Made by a program: the position numbers and the translations under genes. A stretch of 64,000 nucleotides of DNA from an uncultured Eggerthella sp. (GTDB lineage Bacteria > Actinomycetota > Coriobacteriia > Coriobacteriales > Eggerthellaceae): assembly GCA_902464295.1 (NCBI GenBank), contig CABQIW010000002.1, positions 1-64,000 on the forward strand. The letters are read 5' to 3'. This document shows, in pieces, positions 1-6,984 of the stretch (the stretch's first letter is position 1; each line of letters opens with the position of its first letter). Under the pieces are notes generated by a model. The model saw nothing but the letters and a program-made list of their open reading frames with translations, was not told where the DNA came from and made no database searches.

Positions 1-42
1 AGTACTGCGGTGTAGTCCGTGGGAGGATAGGGCGTTCTGCTC
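1..42 (+). rRNA. rrf: 5S ribosomal RNA, 3' end only (cut by the window edge)
   Basis: The first 42 bases read as the 3' part of a bacterial 5S rRNA: the conserved loop E/helix IV sequence AGTACTGCGGTG is followed by GTCCGTGGGAGGATAGGGCG and a terminal-stem strand near TTCTGCTC. The 5' part and the rest of the rRNA operon lie to the left. A weak CTGC-TCAT-GCAG hairpin and a T-rich stretch (about 37-65) follow and may end transcription. Recognised from sequence pattern only. Confidence 0.75.
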
Positions 43-208
43 ATGCAGGGCATTTCTTTATTTCCTATCGTTCCTGTTCAGCAGGCATTTCTCTTCTTCA
101 AATCGCACTTTTGGAGCAAATTTGGAACAAATCGTCCCTCTATGGGTACCACTGCTACGTGCTTTTCCTCTGCGTCAAGAATGAGCTGATCATGATGGGG
201 GTGTTACT
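43..208. other. spacer between 5S rRNA and the first protein gene
   Basis: There is no ORF or RNA gene here that I can support. The first 25 bases are T-rich and could be the rRNA operon terminator. A run of five G at 196-200 is a possible ribosome binding site for the small gene at 209. Confidence 0.4.
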
Positions 209-397
209 TTGGATCGCTTAGAACAATTCGAGTCAATGCTCACAGAGATCGAGAATGATCTCGAGTTCAAGACTGCCGAGGTCGAGAGATTAAAAGCCCA
301 AGGTAAAGAGAAATCTGCAACTTTCAAACAGCATTTAGCAGATAAGCTGCTCTATCAACGCATGCTATCAATCTATGAGCGGCATGGCCTTCGCTAA
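209..397 (+). CDS. small coiled-coil-like hypothetical protein (62 aa)
   Basis: A 62-residue, highly charged, apparently all-helical protein with heptad-like spacing of hydrophobic residues (LEQFESMLTEIENDLEF), so probably a short coiled coil. It starts with TTG after a G-rich ribosome binding site and ends 52 bp before the EamA gene. It has no signal peptide, membrane segment or recognised motif. It follows an rRNA operon on the same strand. Function unknown; that it is a real gene rests on the start signal and composition only. Confidence 0.5.
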   Translation: MDRLEQFESMLTEIENDLEFKTAEVERLKAQGKEKSATFKQHLADKLLYQRMLSIYERHGLR

Positions 398-449
398 GGC
401 TTGCCTTAGTTGCGAAACAATTCTTCAAGCAGCGCTATAGGACATTTTG

Positions 450-1373
450 ATGACCAGTGGACGAAAATACTATGTCGGTCTTTCAGTGACTTTTCTTGGA
501 GCTTGTTTATGGGGTTTATCAGGCGTTTGCATTCAATATCTTCATGAGGCTTATCATCTTGACTCTCTAACTATTACCTGTGTGCGCTCTATTACCGCTT
601 CAGTCCTTTTCTTGCTGATCTTGTTCGTGCGTTATTCTGCTGATTTGGGAAGATTGATGAGCCATAGACGAGATACGTTTGTGGTTGTTCTATTTGGTGG
701 TGCGCTTTTTGCGAGCCAAGCAACTTATGCTGTATCAACAGGACTTACGAATGCGGGCACTGCGACCGTGCTTCAGATGCTGGGTAGTATTTTCGTGCTC
801 ATCATTGCATGCGTACGATTCAAGCGGCATCCAAAAGCGATCGAGGTTGTGGCGATCCTCTTGGCGCTCACGGCAACGTGGTTGATCGCAACAAAGGAGA
901 ATCCGCTTGTGCTGATGATCCCTCTTGCAGGACTTATCTGGGGCTTGGTGAATGCGCTTTCTGAAGCGGCTTATCTGGTTATTCCTGAGCAACAATATTC
1001 ACGGTATGCGCGTATTGTGGTGATCGGATGCGGGATTGCAGTGAGTGCAGTGATCGCGCTTGTGTTCTATTTCTGCGCAGGTTGTTTAGGTGCGGCTTCT
1101 GAAGCTCAAACTAGTCTTTCGAATATTGATGCTTTCGGGTGGTTCGTCCTTGTTGGCGGTGTTGGAGTATTGGGAACCTTTGCGGCATTCGGCATGTATC
1201 TTTGGGGGTCATCGCATATCGGTCCTGTTAAGGGTAGCTTGCTAGGGGTTGCTGAACCGGCAAGCGCGTGTATTCTTAGTGCCGGGTTGCTTGGCACTTC
1301 ATTTACAGGAGCAGATTGGCTAGGACTTGTGCTCATGATCGTAATGTTGGTGATCATGAGCCGCACACAATAG
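450..1373 (+). CDS. EamA/DMT family transporter
   Basis: An integral membrane protein of about 307 residues with roughly ten predicted helices arranged as two EamA repeats, the usual size of drug/metabolite superfamily carriers. The first helix carries the typical GACLWGLSGV pattern and the second repeat opens near LAGLIWGLVNAL. The substrate cannot be read from sequence; family members export amino acids, metabolites or drugs across the cytoplasmic membrane. The ATG at 450 is preferred over the TTG at 447 because AGGA (439-442) sits 7 bases upstream. A second EamA gene follows on the same strand, so the two may be paired paralogues. Confidence 0.85.
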   Translation: MTSGRKYYVGLSVTFLGACLWGLSGVCIQYLHEAYHLDSLTITCVRSITASVLFLLILFVRYSADLGRLMSHRRDTFVVVLFGGALFASQATYAVSTGLTNAGTATVLQMLGSIFVLIIACVRFKRHPKAIEVVAILLALTATWLIATKENPLVLMIPLAGLIWGLVNALSEAAYLVIPEQQYSRYARIVVIGCGIAVSAVIALVFYFCAGCLGAASEAQTSLSNIDAFGWFVLVGGVGVLGTFAAFGMYLWGSSHIGPVKGSLLGVAEPASACILSAGLLGTSFTGADWLGLVLMIVMLVIMSRTQ

Positions 1374-1592
1374 ATTAACCAGGCGGTCCTTAGGAGAGGG
1401 CAGGGTCGTTGGTTCTGACTACTATGCTCAAAAGAAGAGATCACTGAAGACTGTCTTATGGTCTGCCATTTAAACGTTCGAGACTTTTTTGCTGAACAAC
1501 CTGCTTTTCAGTTCGATCTTTGGGCTAGTGATACTCTTATTGATGGGTATTTCATTCGCGTATGTTTGATCGCGGCTGAAAAGGAGGTGTCT

Positions 1593-2483
1593 GTGCATAA
1601 GAAGGCTTTGATAGCGGGGATTGGTGCGATCTTTTGCTGGTCGCTGATGGTAGGATTTCTACGTTTGACCACGGTCAACTATGGTCCTGAACTAGGAATA
1701 GCACTCATTTACACATTGGGAGCGGCGTTCCTGTTCCTTCTTGATAAGCCGACACCTCTCAAGAAGATACCTCGGCGCTATTTGCTGATCGGTGGGGTGC
1801 TCTTTGCCACCTACGAGCTTTTCATGGCATTCGCGGTGGGTCTTGCTCAGGACAGCTTTCAAGCGATTGAAGTCAGCATCCTGAATTACCTCTGGCCAAC
1901 ACTCACTGTATTGTTCTGGGCCGTCGCTCGCAAGTCAGGACGCGCTTCAGCTCTGTTTCGGGTTATTCCAGGGGCGGTTTTCGCTACAGCGGGCATTGTG
2001 CTTGCAGTGGGCGGATCAAGCCTTTTGGCTGGCGCGCCATTCTTCACCAGCAGCTTGTGGCCCTATCTTCTTGCGATCAGCGCATCGACCATTTGGGCCG
2101 TCTATTCGGTCGCAACGCCGCGATGGGCTTGCGGCAGTAATTCAACAGCCTATTTCTTCACACTCACCGCTGCCGCACTTTGGGTCTTGATTGCGTTAAC
2201 AAAACCGACCGTGCCTGAAACTGCATTTGAGCTGACCTCGTGCATCCCGCTTGTGTGCGTGACTGCAGCCATTGCGGCTGGCTATGCACTGTGGAATCGT
2301 GCGATCAATGGTGGTGAGATGCGCGTCCTTTCGGTAGTCTCATATTTTGCGCCCATCTTTTCAAGCTTGGCGAGCGCAATCATCTTGGGTGTGATGCCTG
2401 ATGCTCTGTTCTGGTTTGGAGTTGTTCTTGTGGCGATCGGCTCTCTTGTTGGATGGTGGATGACTCGTACGTTAAAGGAATAA
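1593..2483 (+). CDS. EamA family transporter, similar to aromatic amino acid exporter YddG
   Basis: A membrane protein of 296 residues with about ten helices. The segment NYLWPTLTVLFWA in the first half matches the pattern of YddG-type aromatic amino acid exporters, so export of aromatic amino acids is a reasonable guess, not a demonstration. The reading frame is open 45 codons further upstream, but the start is placed at GTG 1593 because a perfect AAGGAGGTG (1581-1589) lies just before it and the residues after it are the first transmembrane helix. The upstream EamA gene ends 219 bp before. The nnrE-like gene follows after 55 bp, so all three may share transcription. Confidence 0.8.
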   Translation: MHKKALIAGIGAIFCWSLMVGFLRLTTVNYGPELGIALIYTLGAAFLFLLDKPTPLKKIPRRYLLIGGVLFATYELFMAFAVGLAQDSFQAIEVSILNYLWPTLTVLFWAVARKSGRASALFRVIPGAVFATAGIVLAVGGSSLLAGAPFFTSSLWPYLLAISASTIWAVYSVATPRWACGSNSTAYFFTLTAAALWVLIALTKPTVPETAFELTSCIPLVCVTAAIAAGYALWNRAINGGEMRVLSVVSYFAPIFSSLASAIILGVMPDALFWFGVVLVAIGSLVGWWMTRTLKE

Positions 2484-2538
2484 CGTACGCAAAGTACGAT
2501 CAAGATGATGCAGGTTGAAGAAGGGGAGTGCGGGAGAG

Positions 2539-3306
2539 ATGGCAAAGCTGATTGAAGTGCAGAAGCAAGATAGCGCGGGGCTGGCTACTGCATCGGATGA
2601 TGTGTTGGATGATGTGAAGCCTGTGCCAGTGATGGATGTTGCTGAGGTAGTCGCGCTTGAGCAGCGTATCGCGCAAGAGGGGACATCGCTCTATACGCTC
2701 ATGACGCGTGCGGGGAGGGCGGTTGCCGAGGCGGTTCGCCAGCACGCTCCTATCGGATCAAATGTTGTAGTGCTGGCGGGGTCGGGCAATAATGGCGGCG
2801 ATGGCTGGGTAGCTGCCGAAGATCTTGCGGCGCGGGGCTACAACGTGGTTTTGATTACGAAAGCTCCTACAGCTGAGATAAAAGCTGAACCAGCGAAGAC
2901 TGCTGCCTTGAAGGCGGAAGAGGCCGGATCGTTTCGTGTAGAAGTTGATCCCGGCCGAGGCGCGATCAAGGAGGAGCTCAAACGTGCAGATGTCGTAGTC
3001 GATGCGATCCTTGGAACGGGCTTTTCACACAGTGAGGTGCGCGAACCGTATGCGAGTTGGATCGCGCTTGCGAACGAGGTCTGTAGCTGCAAGCCAGAAT
3101 GCAGCGGCAAGGGTACAGGTGAGGGCGCATGGTTGATCGCCGTTGATTGCCCGAGCGGGCTCAACGCTCAAACGGGCACTGCTGCGCAAGCGTGCATTCG
3201 CGCTGATGAAACGATCACTATGCTCGCGGTGAAGACGGGGCTTCTCGTACCCGAAGCTGCCCCTTACGTCGGCCGACTTCGGCTTGCTTTGTTAGAGAGC
3301 GAATGA
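2539..3306 (+). CDS. nnrE: NAD(P)H-hydrate epimerase (YjeF N-terminal domain only)
   Basis: Interconverts the R and S forms of hydrated NAD(P)H so that the dehydratase NnrD can repair them. Hallmarks of the YjeF_N fold are visible in order: MTRAGRAVAEAV, GSGNNGGDGWVAAEDL (nucleotide-binding loop), VVDAILGTGFS, IAVDCPSGLNA and TITMLAVKTGLL. About 255 residues; the C-terminal kinase-like dehydratase domain found in bifunctional Nnr proteins is absent and no separate nnrD is in the window. The start is put at ATG 2539 with GGGAG upstream; an in-frame TTG at 2515 is possible. The segment KPECSGKGTGEG (about residues 190-202) looks like a small insertion before the last motif. Confidence 0.85.
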   Translation: MAKLIEVQKQDSAGLATASDDVLDDVKPVPVMDVAEVVALEQRIAQEGTSLYTLMTRAGRAVAEAVRQHAPIGSNVVVLAGSGNNGGDGWVAAEDLAARGYNVVLITKAPTAEIKAEPAKTAALKAEEAGSFRVEVDPGRGAIKEELKRADVVVDAILGTGFSHSEVREPYASWIALANEVCSCKPECSGKGTGEGAWLIAVDCPSGLNAQTGTAAQACIRADETITMLAVKTGLLVPEAAPYVGRLRLALLESE

Positions 3307-3379
3307 ACTCAAAAGCATCTCGTGTGGGACAGTAAGGCGCTAGGGTCGAGCAGCTAAGCAAAGATCATTCCTCTCTAGC

Positions 3380-3420
3380 GCACGCCAGCGAAAGAAGTAA
3401 CTGCAACTTTCGCTGCGTGC
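3380..3420. terminator. hairpin between convergent genes nnrE and merR
   Basis: Arms 3380-3394 and 3407-3420 pair as GCACG/CGTGC plus CAGCGAAAG/CTTTCGCTG with one bulged C, giving about 14 base pairs and a 12-nt loop. It lies between two convergent stop codons, where a bidirectional terminator is expected, but neither side has a good T-run. Confidence 0.5.
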
Positions 3421-3460
3421 AGGAGGGGCAGCAGTACCCGAGGCCGTCGATTTGTAGACC

Positions 3461-4252
3461 TTATTTATGGGCGGATTCGATCGCCTGTACGAGAAATGCA
3501 GTTGCCCCTTCGCCAGCTGCTGAATCGTAGTACGAGATGAAGCGCGGATCGCCTAGGTACCCCTGAACAAGACCGAGGTATTCTTGCTCTTCGTAACCCT
3601 TGCCCCAATGAACCGCGATCCACTTCTCATGCATACGCGCAAGTTCTTGAGCTGCCTCACTTTGCGGGTCTTGCGTCTGCAGGGCTATTCTCAGCTGGAC
3701 CTTTATGGCATCCTCGAGCAGCTCTTTTGCCTCCCATTCATCTTTGGTGAGAGCCATCATACGCTCGTTCGATGCATCGATCGTTGCATCGCCATAGCGT
3801 TCGCGCGCTTCTTTGCCATACGTGTCTTCGAAGTTCTTAAGACCTTCTTCTTTCATTTTCTCGAATGCGTCTTTGACATCCATCTCTTCGATCCTCTCGA
3901 TCGCAGCGATCGCCGCTTTTGTGCTCGTGATCGCCATCTCCAACGATGCACCCTGCGCCTGCAAGGTGCGAAGATGATCTTCAAGAACATCACGAATGTT
4001 ATCTTCGCCATCTGAGATCAAATGCTTGATGGTTGCTAAAGGAAGTCCACAACGCTTCATGGAAAGAATCTGCGCAAGGCGCTTCACCTCAGAGGGGGCG
4101 TATATGCGATATCCGTTTTCTGCACGCGCGGGCACGATCAGTCCACAGCTTTCGTAATAGCGAAGCGTTCGTGTGCTCACGCCTGCTGCCTGAGCGAGCT
4201 CGGCAATTCCTACCCAGTTTTTCTGGTGTGCGTATGCGTTCGTGTTGTCCAT
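3461..4252 (-). CDS. MerR family regulator with TipAS-like effector domain
   Basis: A drug-sensing activator of the TipA type, 263 residues. Residues about 13-80 form the MerR winged helix (VGIAELAQAAGVSTRTLRYY, then GYRIY). A coiled coil follows (about 85-130), and the C-terminal 130 residues (FEDTYGKEARERYGD... EKWIAVHWGKGY) match the TipAS antibiotic-binding domain, which in Streptomyces traps thiopeptides. ATG 4252 is preceded by a strong GGGAGGTGAG. Its own promoter carries the MerR-style operator at 4281-4295, so autoregulation is expected. The nitroreductase gene transcribed away from it is a plausible second target. Confidence 0.9.
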   Translation of the reverse strand: MDNTNAYAHQKNWVGIAELAQAAGVSTRTLRYYESCGLIVPARAENGYRIYAPSEVKRLAQILSMKRCGLPLATIKHLISDGEDNIRDVLEDHLRTLQAQGASLEMAITSTKAAIAAIERIEEMDVKDAFEKMKEEGLKNFEDTYGKEARERYGDATIDASNERMMALTKDEWEAKELLEDAIKVQLRIALQTQDPQSEAAQELARMHEKWIAVHWGKGYEEQEYLGLVQGYLGDPRFISYYDSAAGEGATAFLVQAIESAHK

Positions 4253-4270
4253 GACTCACCTCCCAGATGC

Positions 4271-4301
4271 ATCGTAGGGTTTGACGTAGCGTCAATGTCA
4301 A
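4271..4301 (-). promoter_or_regulatory. MerR-type promoter and operator of the TipA-like regulator
   Basis: Read on the minus strand, a -35 TTGACA (4301-4296) and a -10-like TACGAT (4276-4271) are separated by 19 bp. The spacer holds a perfect dyad TTGACG-CTA-CGTCAA (4295-4281). An over-long 19-bp spacer with the operator inside it is the signature of promoters that MerR-family activators untwist. Confidence 0.8.
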
Positions 4302-4408
4302 GGTTGCGCAAAGAGGGCAAGGCCCGTACGCAGCAAGCGCGCAGATGTCCGTAACTCTTGCGCAGCGTCATTTTGACTGATACTAAACAAATAAGCGTCT
4401 TCAACATG

Positions 4409-4431
4409 GACAGTCGTATTATAGGGCTGTC
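4409..4431 (+). promoter_or_regulatory. putative promoter/operator upstream of the nitroreductase gene
   Basis: A -10-like TATTAT (4417-4422) is bracketed by the inverted repeat GACAG (4409-4413) / CTGTC (4427-4431), so a repressor bound there would cover the promoter. No convincing -35 is visible at 16-18 bp. The site lies 154 bp before the nitroreductase start. Confidence 0.35.
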
Positions 4432-4463
4432 TTTATTTATTGAATCGAGGATGCATGTGATCA

Positions 4464-4502
4464 AAGCTACTAAGCTGCTCGATGGGGGGTTGTTAGTAGC
4501 TT
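4464..4502 (+). repeat. 10-bp inverted repeat in the nitroreductase 5' region
   Basis: AAGCTACTAA (4464-4473) and TTAGTAGCTT (4493-4502) are perfect complements with a 19-nt loop; with one bulged A the stem extends to 12 pairs. If the gene is transcribed from near 4430, this forms a hairpin in the leader about 80 nt before the start codon. Function unknown. Confidence 0.5.
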
Positions 4503-4584
4503 GAACCGTTATATGTTGATCAGCGCGCATCTTTTCGTTGGAACAAGATGAGCATGGCCTATCGATGTCTTGGAGGGGTTCTTC

Positions 4585-5397
4585 ATGAACGAGACGAGAA
4601 CTGAAAAACAAAACGATCCATCTGGCGCGATAGGGAAGATTATCGAGAGCGATCCGGTGCTTGAGCAGATGATCCATCACAAGAGCATCCGTGCTTATAC
4701 TGATGAACCCGTGGGCGAGGCTGACCTTCGTGCCATCATCGAAGCGATTCAGCATGGCCCTAACTGGTGCAACTTCCAACATGTTTCCATCGTTTCTCTT
4801 GATGACCCTATCAAGCGCCAGAAAGCTTACGAACTTTGCGGATTCCAAGAACACGTGCGTGAAGCGCCGGTATTCTGGATGTTCTGTGCAGATTTCTATC
4901 GTACTTGGATCGCGTGCGACTGCAGCGAAGAAGAGTTCGATCGGGTCACGCGCGTAACAGACAACATCATCGTGGGCACGACCGAGGTGGGTATTGCCTT
5001 GGGGTCCGCTACGATCGCTGCCGAATCGCTCGGTCTGGGAACCTGTTGCATCGGTTCGGCCAGAGAGCAGGGGTTAGAAATGGTGGAGCTTTTAGGGCTT
5101 CCTCGCTACGTGTTTCCTGTTTGCGGGTTTTGCATCGGGCATCCAGCAGCAGATCCTGATATGAAGCCGCGCTTGCCGCAGGAGGCCGTTTTCTTCGAGA
5201 ACTCCTACGATGCGAACCTACGAGCGTTGATCCATGAATATGACGTGGACTACCATACGTACCTGGCAACGCGCAGTTCGAATTGTAAGGACGGATCGTG
5301 GACCCAGGAAGTGGCTGACTATTACACCATTCCCTATTTGCGCTATGGCAAGATTCCTAAGATGCTCTACGACCAAGGGTTTGCGAAAACTGAATAG
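4585..5397 (+). CDS. nitroreductase family FMN protein (NfsA-like)
   Basis: A flavoprotein of 270 residues that probably reduces nitro groups, quinones or flavins with NAD(P)H. Visible features: HHKSIRAYTDEPV (FMN phosphate contact at the N terminus), IQHGPNWCNFQHVSIV (second FMN-binding segment) and GSATIAAESLGLGTCCIGSAR (the conserved glycine-rich stretch of the NfsA/FRP group). The start is ATG 4585, 7 bases after GGAGGGG (4571-4577); the in-frame TTG at 4570 has no such signal. Transcribed away from the TipA-like regulator and possibly under its control. The true substrate cannot be inferred. Confidence 0.88.
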   Translation: MNETRTEKQNDPSGAIGKIIESDPVLEQMIHHKSIRAYTDEPVGEADLRAIIEAIQHGPNWCNFQHVSIVSLDDPIKRQKAYELCGFQEHVREAPVFWMFCADFYRTWIACDCSEEEFDRVTRVTDNIIVGTTEVGIALGSATIAAESLGLGTCCIGSAREQGLEMVELLGLPRYVFPVCGFCIGHPAADPDMKPRLPQEAVFFENSYDANLRALIHEYDVDYHTYLATRSSNCKDGSWTQEVADYYTIPYLRYGKIPKMLYDQGFAKTE

Positions 5398-5554
5398 CGC
5401 TCATTGTGGTGCTGGTATGTAGTATCGAGTGAGCTTCTTTGCGCCTTATTTATGATGAGTCTTCTTTCGGAGTTTTTGCATCCGTGGTAGCGCAGGGATT
5501 CATTTTGCTATTTGGCATACGTAGAGAGCGTTGTTCCTGCGTCAGGATTCTTTT

Positions 5555-6118
5555 CTAGTCTTCAAGCTCGCTCTCGAGTGCGCGACGGCGCTTGATGGCA
5601 TCGTGGATGGTGAGCGTGATGGCTGCAAAGCCCACCAAGAAGCCCATGATGAAGAAGATGATGCCGATCGCAAGATCTCCCATCCAGGCTACGTTTTCGA
5701 GGCCGACGATCTGAACCTCTGCCACGATACGCATGCCGCAGGCAAGGACGCCAACTATTGCACCGCAGAAGAGCGCGAAGAGGGTAACGAAGTCCCATGG
5801 GACCTGATCGACCTCGGCGAAGCGTTTGTGGCTGGAGAAGTAACCCGCCCTTGTTTGCATCGTGAGCGAGACAACGCCAGCAACGAGAATGGTCAATACG
5901 AGCAGCAGGTGGACGGGAATGAGCTTCTCTCCAAGCGCGGTGAAGATGGGTTGATCGGTGGTGGAGGATACCTGGTCGAGCATGATCGCATAATAGAGGC
6001 TGAGCACCGACCCGATCAATAAGATGGTGCCACCCACCTTCATGCTCTTGTTCTCTTCAGCTTCAAGTCGTTCGTCTTTTGGTCCCATGATCTGGTTGTA
6101 TCGTTTTATCAAGTTCAT
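5555..6118 (-). CDS. four-helix membrane protein of unknown function
   Basis: A protein of 187 residues with four predicted membrane helices (about 28-48, 65-87, 109-131 and 146-172), a charged N terminus containing NQIMGPKDER and a charged C-terminal tail (KRRRALESELED). This layout recurs in small membrane proteins encoded next to a short XRE regulator, which is the case here: the regulator ends 9 bp upstream, and GGAGAAGG precedes ATG 6118. The pair is probably one transcript. No catalytic motif seen; function unknown. Confidence 0.75.
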   Translation of the reverse strand: MNLIKRYNQIMGPKDERLEAEENKSMKVGGTILLIGSVLSLYYAIMLDQVSSTTDQPIFTALGEKLIPVHLLLVLTILVAGVVSLTMQTRAGYFSSHKRFAEVDQVPWDFVTLFALFCGAIVGVLACGMRIVAEVQIVGLENVAWMGDLAIGIIFFIMGFLVGFAAITLTIHDAIKRRRALESELED

Positions 6119-6127
6119 GGCCTTCTC

Positions 6128-6328
6128 CTACTCCCAGAATAGATCGTCAAGCGTTTTACCGAGCGTTTTGCAGATGGCAGTGCAGAGCTTGAGACTAGGG
6201 TTGTAGCGGCCTGCTTCGATGAGGCCGATGGTCTGCCGTGTTGCGCCAACTGCGTCTGCAAGTTGCTGCTGAGAGAGCCCCGCATCTATGCGCGCTTGTC
6301 TCATGCGCTCGTTCTTACCGTTTTCCAA
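6128..6328 (-). CDS. short XRE/Cro-type transcriptional regulator
   Basis: A 66-residue protein that is almost entirely a helix-turn-helix domain: MRQARIDAGLSQQQLADAVG, ATRQTIGLIEAGRYNPSLKL and the ending KTLDDLFWE, matching the compact 65-70 residue regulators common in Gram-positives. The frame is open to an ATG at 6388, but that would add 20 residues and run across the operator-like dyad; TTG 6328 gives the family's usual length and has AAGGCGG upstream. It is co-directional with the membrane protein downstream and probably represses its own operon through the 6351-6388 dyad. Confidence 0.8.
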   Translation of the reverse strand: MENGKNERMRQARIDAGLSQQQLADAVGATRQTIGLIEAGRYNPSLKLCTAICKTLGKTLDDLFWE

Positions 6329-6350
6329 TAGAAATACCGCCTTTGAGATA

Positions 6351-6388
6351 ATGCAATATATATCTTGCATGACTATTATATATTGCAT
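6351..6388 (-). promoter_or_regulatory. 12-bp perfect inverted repeat, likely operator of the XRE gene
   Basis: ATGCAATATATA (6351-6362) and TATATATTGCAT (6377-6388) are exact complements separated by 14 bp. The dyad lies 23-60 bp upstream of the preferred start of the XRE gene, in an AT-rich stretch where its promoter must be. The 26-bp centre-to-centre distance of the arms suits two dimers or a tetramer. Confidence 0.65.
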
Positions 6389-6437
6389 TTTCCTCTTGTA
6401 AAGAAGACTGTAATCCCCAAATACGGAGATCTGTGGG

Positions 6438-6490
6438 TTGACTGAACGTGTTCACGAATATAACTATATAACTATAAGGTTATAAATAAG
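6438..6490 (+). promoter_or_regulatory. promoter/operator region of the arsR-hypBA block
   Basis: TTGACT (6438-6443) is a good -35; TATAAC (6459-6464) and other TATA-like hexamers follow. ATAACTAT is repeated and the dyad ATAAC-TATAAG-GTTAT lies at 6469-6484, the AT-rich dyad style of ArsR operators. A small GAAC-GT-GTTC dyad (6444-6453) sits in the spacer. The exact -10 cannot be decided. Confidence 0.45.
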
Positions 6491-6503
6491 CGATGGGAGG
6501 GCT

Positions 6504-6860
6504 ATGAGAAAAGACGGTCTCGTAGAGCGCGTTTGTCTCTATAACAAAGCGATCAGCGATATTAACCGGATGAAGATGGTCAAGATCGTCGGTTCGCATG
6601 AGCCCTACAGCATGAATGTGAGCGACATCGCCGAGATCTTAGGGATCAGCCAGCCGGCTTGTACGAAGCACCTGAAGATCATGGAGGCGGCAGGGCTGTT
6701 CAAGCGCGAGCGCGTGGGCAATTCGGTGTACTACATGCTTGATGAAGAGGTGGTCGAGCAATATCGCCAGGATATGTACCATGCGTTCGACCACGCAAGT
6801 ACTCCCTGTCCGTATGAATTCAAGTGCGATACGTGTCCGGTGAAGGAGACCTGCATCTGA
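6504..6860 (+). CDS. ArsR-type winged-helix regulator with C-terminal cysteine cluster
   Basis: A protein of 118 residues. Residues about 15-85 form an ArsR-like winged helix (MNVSDIAEILGISQPACTKHLKIMEAAGLF is the recognition helix region, GNSVYYML the wing). The C-terminal tail has four cysteines spaced C102-X5-C108-X2-C111-X5-C117, which could hold a metal, an iron-sulfur cluster or a redox disulfide; the classic ArsR ELCVCD sensor is absent. GGGAGGG precedes the ATG. It heads a six-gene plus-strand block ending with hypB, hypA and a ferredoxin-like gene and is the obvious candidate to control it. The inducer is unknown; metal or redox sensing is inference from the cysteines. Confidence 0.85.
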   Translation: MRKDGLVERVCLYNKAISDINRMKMVKIVGSHEPYSMNVSDIAEILGISQPACTKHLKIMEAAGLFKRERVGNSVYYMLDEEVVEQYRQDMYHAFDHASTPCPYEFKCDTCPVKETCI

Positions 6861-6984
6861 AACGATGCGATCGCTGCGTAGAGAAGCGATGACTGCATAG
6901 CGCAACAAGAAGCGCACCAAGAGGCGCTTTGTTAATGAAGGAAAAGCGAGCTGCTGCTCGTTGAAGGAATAAGGGGTGATCAGT

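Noticed and set aside
4210..4854. 214-codon minus-strand frame across the merR-nitroreductase gap
   Set aside because: It overlaps both real genes and both promoters and has no recognisable sequence.
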